Of a stretch of DNA of 64,000 nt, positions 13,301 through 25,300 are shown in pieces. The translations under genes were made by a program, and so were the position numbers. Source of the DNA: Colias croceus (taxonomy: Eukaryota; Arthropoda; Insecta; Lepidoptera; Pieridae); assembly GCF_905220415.1 (NCBI RefSeq), contig NC_059548.1, positions 7,008,501 through 7,072,500 of the forward strand, written 5' to 3'. The notes under the pieces are model-generated. The model worked only from the letters and a program-made list of their open reading frames with translations. It was not told where the DNA came from and did no database searches. How positions within the stretch are numbered: position 1 is the stretch's first letter; every line of letters starts with the position of its first letter.

Positions 13301-16300
13301 CGCGGCACGCTCGCTTTGCTCGCTCGGCTCGTGCGTTGTTTATTAAAGTCTAACCTAACCTAACCTATATTTTATACGATCTGGCCAAATGTCGATCGAC
13401 CAAATCGTGAAACGTTGACGATTTAACGATCTGATCAAACTATGTTGGCCATTTCATGAAATGAGCAAATCTACGATATGGCGACGACATGGACATTACA
13501 AAAGCACAATTCAGTTCAACAACCTAGATAGGTAGAAGTTAGCACACACAAATTTGGCGATGCGCGCACACACACAAGTGCATTGATTCTGGCGGTGTTT
13601 ACGATTTAGAAAATTTTTAAGACATTTTCAAATGAATGCTATTATTTTTATTTTATTTTATTCGACAATAATGTTTCAAATGTACCTTTGGTTTAATATC
13701 TAGATCTTAATTTTAAATTTTGGCTGGTCATTGAAAACTAACCCTGTATAGTTGATGGTAATTATTTATCATTTCACTTAATAAGCAAGTGATATGTAAT
13801 AAAAGTAACTAATTTACTACATATTACATAATATGTGAAAATCCTAAAATCTACAACGCTCACTTTGCCTATTCACGGTTTCACGAATTAAACACTTCCT
13901 TATTGTAGTGGAACAAATTTGGCCATTTCTTCATTTAATTTCCTAAACTGTACGTGAAATCTCAAAGAACGCGAGTTCGTGTAAAACGTACAACGACTCG
14001 ATGTTTATTGGTTGTTAATGTTATACGGGTTAATTTTGGAAGTAAATTTGCGTCCGCCAGTGCAACGCAAAGTTTTGTAAACTTTAATCTAATTTTGAAT
14101 TATTATTGAATAAATGTTTAACACAGTTCGTACTTCAAATTGTACGCATGAAATTGGTGTTTATATACTTCGTAAATAATGTTATATTGAAATAATGTTA
14201 ACAATGAAATGCGGTTTGTGCAGTTTTCAACAATAAAAATGTTGAATGAACATGGCGGTAACTTTTATGGTTGAAGAGAGCAAGCCGTTGGTTCATACTT
14301 TGTATCACAAAGCATAACTGAATTCACTATTTACAATAGGATTTATGCTTTTATACATACATTATGCTAAAATTTGTATAATTCATGAACACACATTACC
14401 TTACTTAGTAGGTAAGTGCCTGTATTAAAGACTAATTCGAGATTAATTAATCTTACTTCTCTTACAAACTAGGTAATTACCTAGTATACCTACACTTGAT
14501 TGACACAATATTATTGATCGTCGCCTAAGAGGGCTTCCTGAAACCATTCTACATGAAGGTAAATAGAAGAAAGGAAAATAAAAGCATCTTTATTGTTTTT
14601 TCATAAAAGTTATTTTCCATTGATATGAACATAATTATTATCATAGCCTTCTCAGAATCCGCTAAAGTAACTGCGAAAATGCTTCACCGCTATAAATATA
14701 CCGATCAATTAATCAATAGCAATTTATTGCGAAGATAATGAACCTTTTAATGCATCAGTGCATTATAAAGAACGTTTAATTGCATAGACAGCAAATGTGT
14801 TTGCTACCTCTAGTGACTAGTGTACCTATATGTGCGACTAAAAATAATTCTCAAACGTTGTCAGCTGATGTTCGCCTCACAGCTGGCCCTCATGCTATAT
14901 AATGCCGTTATTCATCAACGGTCATAAAACTAGAAGTCGTCATTATTTACTTTGAAGGCAAAATAAATTAAGAATTATACAATTACCAGTGTTTTTTTTT
15001 GTTTAAAAATTACGATAGGTACGAGTTTCCTTTCAATCGTTTAAGGTTAGATTACAAAGCTGTTAATATAATATTATTATGTTCATATGAAATTATTAAA
15101 ACAACGTTAGATAATTGTTCATACGTGTATAATGTATATCTATTAATATTGCGTATCTGTAAGAAAACATAGTATTTTACACTTTCACATAAACATAGCA
15201 TATCCATTGATATTAAACTTTCACGTCATTATTGCTCACTGTAATGGACATAACGTCATATTATTCTCGCAAGTCCATCTGAGCGTGCGATTATTATGTT
15301 TGATAAAATGACTCATGTTTATGTTTTCATGAAAAACCCTTTTCAAGAATATACGAGTAATTTTAAGTATCAGAAAGAATTATTTACATCAAATTCAAAG
15401 AATAGTTTTATTACTGATAACTGCACTACAGTGAATGTTTATTTTTAAGAATTTATCGCAATTTATTCTTTGGTCTCTTGTCAGTTACAATTTTACACGA
15501 TTAGATACATCATAGGTCTATTTATGAAAATATATATGATGATATAACTAAAATAATGATATCATAACGCGATAAAAGTATAAAAAATGATGTTTAAACT
15601 TTGCAGGATGCCAGCCGGAACAAGTCCCGAGCTCTGCAATTTACTTATCGGCTTACTGAGACGAAACGCTCGAGAACGGATGCCTTTTGAGGTGTTCTTC
15701 AACCATCCATTCTTACAAAGACCCAGAACAACTTCTATAACAAGTTAGTATAGTACACACCATCTTTGCCTTATCATCAGTCTAGTTCTTTATTAATTCA
15801 TTAGTCTAGTTTAACATTAACCATTGAAAACATTTTTTCTTCACAAATCACTACGCAATAATATTTCGATCACATCTTTCCGCGTTCTTCCAGTAGCGAG
15901 TAGTTCCTTATCGTATGTCACGTTAAAGTACACGATTAATTGTTAATTAGTCAGTGATGCAGTAAATTTGATTAATATATACAAAACATGAGTTTAATCG
16001 TACGTTTCATGAAACTACGATATGTTCGGATGATTCACTCTATTCGACCTAAATGTTTCATTCTTACAAAATCTGTTACAGTTTCCTATTTATTTGGCCT
16101 CTATGTATTTCATTATTCGTATTATACTTTAATAGCTGTATTGGATTACCTCAAGAAAAATACGTTTCATTATCAGATAAAAACATTGAAGGGGTACTTA
16201 CACGAGTTACATTAACCTCTTAAAATGTTTTGTTTGATTACATCAGTTCTATGAGGGAAGGCACACAGATTCTGCTCGCTCATTCAGAGCGCTGACCTGA

Positions 16301-19300
16301 CTTGTTCAATTAAATGTCAAGAGTTCATCACACTTTTTATAATAGTGATTCAGTTCTATTGCGATAAATGATAGGTCAAAAGTAAAGCAGGAAATGGTGT
16401 CACATCTGCGACTCAAGAAAATTATTCTGAAGATTTACATAATTACTTATGTATCAGTAATGGAGATTAAATGTATAATTTACGAAATTTTTCCATAACA
16501 AAAAATTAGATTAAAAGAAATAAATACAAGTTGATGTTAAGCATTTTTAATTAACAACCACAAAAAAAAACTTCACATGGTTTAAGTTCTATGTAACATT
16601 GATAGCGCTTCTTACTCGTCCTTTTTAAAATTAACTTCACTAATAATAGATTCGCACTCATGGTATAGGTTAAATTTGTAACGTTGTGGTTACGGTATAA
16701 ATATTGTTCAGGTTTGGACTCGGACCTGCCTGATATATTGGAGAGCGGTAATGAAGGCCGACCCGATACTAACTGTATCCTAGAGGAGTCTTGGGAGAGC
16801 CAGGGTATATCATTAATTTCTCTTTCGCTTTCTTGCATGGGGTGGGTTCATTATCAGTCGCATAACATTTCCTTATCATACTAAATATATAGGTACGCTT
16901 GAAACGCATGGCTTACCATTTTAAATATCGAAACATTTACCTATATGTATTATGAAAATGCTAGCATGTTTGGATATAATTAAATATTCATTTCTTATGT
17001 TGAAACTTTTTTTTATTTAATATCATGTTAATGTAAATTCAATAAAAATTACTATGACCTCCGACAAAAGATAACGTTTTAACAAGGAATACATTTTTTA
17101 CGATTCCATATTTATTTATCGCATTGTTCATAATTGTATAAAAACAATAACAAAGTGCAGGGTCTGCACCCGGGCAATGTACTCGGACGATTTTGTGCTT
17201 CGCATGAATGTTTAACGGGAACGCGCTGCCGTGAAGCGAAGCATAATGTGGGGAGTTATCGAACGGTACTTCGGCCGGGTCTGCAGTGTTATTTACTTCG
17301 AAATCGTAAATCGCCATTCGGAATGGCTATATAAATAATGTATCGACCCTGCGTTCGTTTATTTTGTGCATGGCGATACGTCGCTCGGTGGATGTATGTA
17401 TTGAGATGTTTTGGAATTTGAGGATATCGGAGGTGTTGTGTCTGGTGGAGTTTGTATTGGCGCGGTGTTCAGTGTGCGTTGTGTCGGTAGGGACGGGCTC
17501 GAGCGCGGCGGTGGGGGGCGCGCGCGCGCCGCAGCCGCAGCCCGTGCCCGCGCCGCAGCCCACGAGGAAGTCGCAGCCTACGTCTTCAGGTGAGCTATTT
17601 CAATTTTTTTGCGCGTATAGGAAGAGCATTTGTCATCATAGTTCGTATTATTAAACTATCCAACGTTTACAATTTTTTTGTTAATTTTGCATTTTCCAAT
17701 ACAAATTACTGATGATCAAAGTAAGCTGGAAACACCTTACTTTGATCATCAGTAATTTCTATTGGAAAATGCAAATTAAACAAAAAAAAATTGTAACCTT
17801 TGGATAGTTTAATGATGCGAACTATGAACTTAACTCTTTAGTTATTCATTTATTACACATTGAAACACTTTATAATTTAAAATCAGTCGTTTCAAGGTGA
17901 TTTTCGGTAGCAAAGTAAATTTCAATATCTATTTCTTGTCTTAATAATCGTTGATCAATTGCGAGATATATTTTCGGTATCACGAAAACGATATATTATC
18001 GAAATATAAATATAATATATTTCATTGCTTTTATGGCTTATTGTATTATTTCTCATAAGAAATACAAAAATTGCGAATCAGAATAATTAAATATTAATTT
18101 TGAAAGTGTTTTGTTCTTCTCAACGCAATTGTAGGTCTGAATGATAACCCAGGATCGTGTATGTTTAAAGCACGTCGTTCTGTATCAATTTTATTGCAGC
18201 AATAATTCATTTGCTTCCAACATTTTGCAATGTAATAAATTCATTAATTTATAGAAGTCTACAATATTATACTCATTAATAGTTGATAGTTTTAAATAAG
18301 AAATATGACTTTTTATTGACCTTGGCATGAAGATAAATAACATGTGAATACATAAATTAATTGTACAAAAACCCAATATTTTCTGCTTTACTGAAATAAG
18401 TGTTTAAATTGTTGAATTAATATAAATATTAACTATTTTTAAACCAATATCTTGACGACATTAGCGTTTCGCAATTTGGCTCGGAAACAATACATGTACG
18501 TCCACTGAGTTTGACCTTCAGTATATTCCGTGTCAGTGGAGTTATGTATTCAGTGCTGAAGAAAACTGCCGATATTCATCAAAATTCTTCAAAATATGGT
18601 AATAAATAAGACGTTTTTAATAAATGACGCCTTAATCGTACGATAAATATTAGTGCTTTGAGAAATTGTACACAATGTAATTATTGTTCAACGTTTAATA
18701 AAACGAACAATATCATATTTTTTCATAATGTTTTTTAGAAAGATATCACTTAACCTTGCTTGAAATTCGTTTAATAGATATAGTTTTTATCGACGCGAAA
18801 TATATAAATGTAACGTATACATATTATTGTGGTAGTGATTTTAGCATAATTATAATAATTCAATCATTATTATCACCTAATTATGTAGTAACTCAGGCCC
18901 CGGAACCACAGACACAACAGAAAATCTATTGTGTCTGGGACCGATCAGGCCGCTTGGCGCTGGGTTAGGAGACTTCTACACAAATAAGGAACACGGATGA
19001 TTCATTACTGTTTACTATTCCCTGAATAAATGTTAATGTTATCGTCTAGTGTTCTTGCTAAATACCTATTTGTGTCAATTCACCTTTATTGTTGAAGGGT
19101 TATTCTTGTTGTTTCACTGTTTTTATATATTGTGTTGAATGTGCTAAGGACAATTTTAGGTTATTTTGTTGCAAGTCCAAAACTATAAATTGTTACGAAT
19201 GTTTAGTTCTGTTATTGTTAAGATGTGACCAGACTTGTTTCTGATTTAAATTACAAAATAATCTATTATAGTTCTATTAAATGAACTAACAAAAAATACT

Positions 19301-22300
19301 TAAGGTGTCAAGGGACACCTGGATGGAACGAAGTTAATAAAGTAACTAACTGGTTTGCTTTCTATAAGAGAGAGAGAGTGACAGAATGAGAAATACGCGC
19401 ACGCCGCACGGATTACAAATTTACAACTATAGCAAAAAGTGTCGAAACAACTTTTTGTCTTAAATCCGTCTAGTCCCCTTTCGCAACCTGCGATAAGGAA
19501 CTTCGTTCGAACATTAAGCACGATCAATGCAATAACGCAAAATATATTTATGTACAGCCGACTCATCAGAAGCGGTATGGGCGGGCGCGGAGGACTTCGT
19601 AGTGGTGGAAGCGGACAGCGGCTCGGGCGAGTACTCGGGCGGGTCGTCGTCCAGCGAGGCGGCGTCGCGGCCCCGCTCCCTGGCGCTCGCTGCACACGCG
19701 CGTCACACGCCGCACTCTCCCCACTCGCCGTCGCCCCACTCGCCCCACTCGCCCCACTCGCCCCACTCGCCCCACTCGCCCCACTCGCCCGTGTCGCACG
19801 CGCCCATCGCGGAACACGCTAATGTACAGATGAGGGTGAGTGGCGTGAATGGCTGCTATGCAATAAACTAGCTGTGCCTTGCTGTTTAACCCGCACTGCT
19901 CCACTCCTGTTGGTCTTAGCGTGATTATATAGCCTTCCTCGATAAATGGGCTATCTAACACAGAATTTTTCAAATCGGACCAGTAGTTCCTGAGATTAGC
20001 GCGTTCAAACAAACAAACTCTTCAGCTTTATAATATTACTAGCTTTCCGCCCGCGGCTTCGCCCGCGTTTTCATAGAAAACCCCACATAGTTCCCTTTCC
20101 CGTGGGATTTCCGGGATAAAACCTATCCTATCTCTCAAGTTGGATCAAACTGCACATGGTGTGCAAATTTTATTATAATCGGTTCCGTGGTTTAGGAGTC
20201 CATTGAGGACAAACATTGTGACACGAGATTTATATATATTAGATAGATAGATATAGTATAGATATATAAAGATGCCCATTCATTTTTAGGTTTGATTCTA
20301 ATGTCTGTCACTGTCACTTTTTAATTTGCACGTAGTGCAATAAAACCGTTGAGAGATGTTGGTGTGAAAAAATATGAATAGAATTATAATTTTCACATAA
20401 TATATTAGGTTTAGGTATTCATATTTCAAATAAATGTAAAACCTGTAATGAAATTTCTTGTAATTCAATTGTTATTAAATTTCATGCAGTGTCATCTTTC
20501 CTCGTTCATTTCAAGATAAGATACATACAAAAAAATAAGGATATTACTAATATGGCCTAGATAATTTTACATCCTTGACATTATTTTCCTCCAGACCTAC
20601 TCAAGAATTGCCTCTACGAACATAAATTGATCCACGCGTCTGAGACTAATTATGATTATTTTAATTGTATTTTTATTGCAACATAATTGAACAACCTATA
20701 TGAAACGTCATATTAAGCTTTGTTATTATATAATAAAAACATTCCACTTGGCACGATTATAAAAATAATGGCTAATAAAGACAGATACGTGGCCACACAA
20801 ACTCAAACGATTGAAGATGCTTTATATTATTAAACCACTTATTTTAAGGAATTATCTTCTGAATTTACCTACAGTCTACCTTTATACCTATTATTGATTG
20901 GTAAAATTTTATAAACATTTTCAGAATCCATTAACGGCAGGTTCCAATGTACCACGGTCGCAACCCATAGACGTCCTCCGATCAAACCACAACCGAAATG
21001 CGACCAACATTGGATCTCTCTCGCCGCCTACTGTAAGTATAACGCGAACGTTTAGTTTTTTATTAAAATTAATAGATTATTTCTTAACATAATCTGATAT
21101 AAAACATTTGTTTTTAGGTATATCGTAAAAAGAATGTGAGTGTTCTTGCTGTTTATGTTCGTAGTGAAAATCACCTCACCACATTTGAATAACATAGTGC
21201 TTTTTCCATTTTTAGATAATATTTAACCCTATTTTACGCATTATAAAAATCTTTTTGTTAATTCATGTAGGTGCCGTTCACAATGGGGACTCCCCCGTCG
21301 ACGCGTCGACGCAGTGCCTCCGGGAGCTCCCCGCCGCCCTCGCTGTGGCAGGTCTCGCCGACCAACGCGAGCCGTAAGTTTACTTGTTATGTAATATATC
21401 ATTAGGTTCTATATGTGAAAAAAGATAGGAGATATTTAGATAATTTCTCCATTATTTAGTCAGATTAAGATGTAAATTGTTCGTTTGTACTGATAGATTT
21501 TACTAGACTTAAAGTGATATTAGAAAAGCATTGCGTGTCTATAACTCTGGAATGCCTTCTACCAAGTATAAAATTACACAGCATCAGATCAGATGTCTAT
21601 AATCTATATTATTGCAAATTTTAATTTTGCTCGCTCTTATCTTTACTTTCCTGACTGTTCAAGAAAAATGAAATATGAACTGCCAAAATGTATTAGTAGT
21701 CATGTCATTCTGTAAGTTATAAAAATTTAGCTGTCCGTTGCCTAACTTCTATGAGAACGAGGTATTCCCCCCTTGTATAACCATACTGTAAGAAGGAGCG
21801 GTATATTGCATGCATGATGCCTGGTTTATATTATTCCAGTCCAGTGATCAAATCCTTCCCAATATCCAGACCCACCACTGGACTGGCATAATGTAAAACG
21901 GGCATTACGATTTTGTGAGATTTGAAAGTGTGATTGTACAATATAGAGATACCACATCTCGAATGCGTTACTATTATGTGAGAGCGCACTAGCTGTACGC
22001 TGTTGCGGCTGTGTGTGTGTGTGTGTGTGAGAGCTCTACGCTTGTGTTGATGGGTGTTGGTCTGAAAGGCTCCTCGCCACCAGTGCCGCTGGCGCTGAAG
22101 GCGAGCGGCTCGTGCTCGCCGAAGCGCGGCGCGCTGCCCGACGCGCTGCTGCGCGCGCTCAAGCTGCCCGCGCACGACCCGCCCGTCTACATACCCAACC
22201 TGCAGGAGGAGACCATACTCGCCGTGAGTGCATTTGCTGATTATTATTGTTCGTTGTAAGCGTTAAATTCGTTTAGAAATAAGCCCGGTCGTACACGGAC

Positions 22301-25300
22301 TGCTCGAGCAGTAAACGGCTGAGCGACGAACACGATTTGCTCGAGCTGTCGCTACAAACCGCGCAGTTGAGGACTTGAAGCGATCGCGACGGCTCGAGCT
22401 GTCCGTGTACGGCAGTGAATGAATGTCTATAGTTCACCGCGCCGTCGCGGCTTAGGCTTTTTGAATATTTGATAATTACTAATTATTATCTATACCACAT
22501 AACCTTATCGATACTATCGAACTCAAATGTGCATTTAATATAAGCATATTGTGATGAATGTGTATTACATATAGTGTTTTAACTTTTAAGTTTATAGTTG
22601 TATTTATACAGTAACATTTAAATGTAATAAAAAAAATTGTTTTATCAATGTCACTGGATTTTTGCTTATTTTTTACGTTATTTATCTTAATTTTTAATAT
22701 GTACCTTATTAATAATATTAATTTGCATATCATTTTTTTATAATTATTATAATATTCATCACAGGAGGAGCACAGCAAAGTGTTCTCGCAGCTGAACTTT
22801 GTGCTGATGCTGGCGGAGCTTCTGTCCGACCTGGCCGTGTCGTGCGGCGCGCCCATCGCCGCTCTCATGGACGCTTCTGATGGTAAGTTGCTTTGCTATT
22901 TACACGTATGTTAAGTACACAAAATCTTAGTTAATTTATGTGATACATTTGGTTGTGTCAACAAAACTGTGCGTCAATATAGCCTTGGTAAAAACAATTG
23001 ATGCTTCTGGAAATTATATGAATTTCATTCCGTTGTTTTAATTTGTAATTCTGATTTAGGGCCGATTTTTCAATGCCCAGATAAACAGCTAGATAGACTT
23101 TATTCTTCAGTTAACAAAATATTCAATTTTTCAATAGACGAATAGGACTTATCTATCGAATAACTACGTTATTTGAGGAATAAATCTATCTGCTGCTCCA
23201 ACGGCCAGATAGCGTGCTATTCGACGATTAGACGTTCGAGTTGATAACTGACGCGTCAAATTTGGGATATTTTCGTATGTAATAACATAGAGCGTAGAAT
23301 TTTTACAATAAAGCCTCTTTCTATAAAATAATTATCAATAGGCTATTTGACAGTATAAAAAATAAATTACTTTTTTGTGTAATCCATATATATATAAGGT
23401 TTTAGAAGCGATTTAAATTAATAAATGATATAAATAATAACTTATTTATTTATAAATCGTCGAGAAAAAACATCATATTTTTTAAAATTACCACGTGACC
23501 GAAAACATTCATGATTGGCTGCATCTTCCATGACGTCACAGCGGCGTAAATAACAAGTGATCCCAACGTTTACTCACGTCGTTGCTGAATTTCGCTTTTG
23601 GTTTTGTTTCTTGTATAACTTATTTCTTGTGATTCAAGGTGTCTGTAATCAGTTTTGTTCTTTATGTGTTATTTTTGTTTGTCATGGAACCTAATTTCGA
23701 AAAAGCAGACAGTAGAAATCTACCTAAAGTGGACGCTATAATGGTTGGCATGTTCTTTAAAAACAACCCAGATTTTTACGCTCCTGAATTGAGAATGTGA
23801 AAACAGCTACATAAGTTAATATTTCAATCGTCATTACCTTTTTAGTTAAATGTACCTACAAACATGAATCACAATAGCACAATAATTATGAAGTATACAT
23901 TTTTTAGGTTATGCCCTTTGTTTTTCATTTCAGCCATCCAGTTTATAGGATTGATGTGTTTGTATTTTCAATATCAATACAAACACGTCATCATCAATTT
24001 ATATACTTATATCATTATCTTATCTCAAGCAGGTAAGTAATGAAACGATTTATGTATTGCAAATAAAATAAACTGCCTACTAGGTAATAGGTATTCAACA
24101 CCATACTTACATCGAAGTGGTCTTCACAAAAAAATATAACTGTTTTAATTGATATATCTAATATCACTTGGATTTCTGCGACCTAACTGACCTAACACTT
24201 TCTACGCATTTTTATATCTTTTGGAGCACATATAAATAGTTTGTCAGGGGTTTTAATAGTTCTATTTCTGCATCCAGGAACTACACACCACCTATAAGAA
24301 CTCATTTTCTGGTTTTTAAACAGATTAACTTAATTATACTATAATTAAAACAAAAACGAACAATAAGTACAAGGAGCAAGTTGATGTTTACGCCGCTGTG
24401 ACGTCACCATGGTCGCGAGACGCCATATTCTTCAAAATTGTGTTTTGGCGGCATATTTGAATATCATGTTTTTATTTTCCATTTTCTCAATGAATAACTA
24501 CAAAAAATTACGAAACATGTGTTTTGTGTGCTCTATAAACGTATCTTAATAATTTGAGACAGTTTTCAAAACCTTGTCAAATAGCCTATTAAAATCATAT
24601 TGAAATTGATGTTTTTGATAGTACCTACTGATGATCATGCCATTGAAAATTTGCCGGACGCTGCCTTTATGTCGTTTCCATCGTAAAATATATAAATTTT
24701 AACACAAATTTAATCAAAACTCTTTACTCGAATCAAAACAATAATCAACAATCATAGAACACAAGATAAACTTAAAATGCACTCCTGACGTGAGTCATAA
24801 TGACGGTTGATGACATATTGCAAGTTGACTCTATCCCGCTCTAACCTGACTAATTTAATATGTTTGTTTCGCCACTCCAAGAGCAGAGCTGCCAATATGG
24901 AAATATTTGGTCAGATAGTTATTCATCAAATAAATCACGATTGAAAAATAGGCGAGCCGTTATGAGTTAGATAAGCAATTGAATAAATCTATTCGAGGGG
25001 TAGTTATTAGACTGTTTATCTGGGCATTGAAAAATCGGCCCTTAAAGAAATTGTTATACACACTACACAGTATAGGAAAAATAAAATTAACTTTATTTTT
25101 ATACGTTAATACCGATGAGTGCAACGAACGCTCGTACTTTGATATATAGGATTTTAACATAATTATTATTCTTTTTTCATTTTATTTTTTTCTCTCTAAA
25201 CTGCAATTAACCATCAGTTTATATAACAACAATCCAATATCCAGATTGTAATCCGTAAATATATTATACACTGAGTTTTGCATCCTGCAATGGTTGGTGG

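Larger units (their letters stand above)
23059..25041. mobile_element. TIR DNA element (TTA target) interrupted by a nested element
   Basis: Ends gggccgatttttcaatgccc and gggcattgaaaaatcggccc are a perfect 20-bp inverted pair flanked by TTA on both sides (23056-23058 and 25042-25044). About 280 bp of left part and 450 bp of right part surround a second TIR element (23337-24590). The TTA duplication suggests a PIF/Harbinger-type family. No transposase belonging to the outer element is seen. Confidence 0.85.

Noticed and set aside
13350..13368. Run of taacc units, like the insect telomere repeat (TTAGG)n
   Set aside because: Only about three units, inside a transposon; no telomeric array or internal telomere scar is supported.
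19439..20012. Other-frame ORFs over the Atg1 SPH exon, one with a Val-Gly-Arg run
   Set aside because: They are shadows of the 9-bp repeat; the Atg1 frame fits phase and family context.
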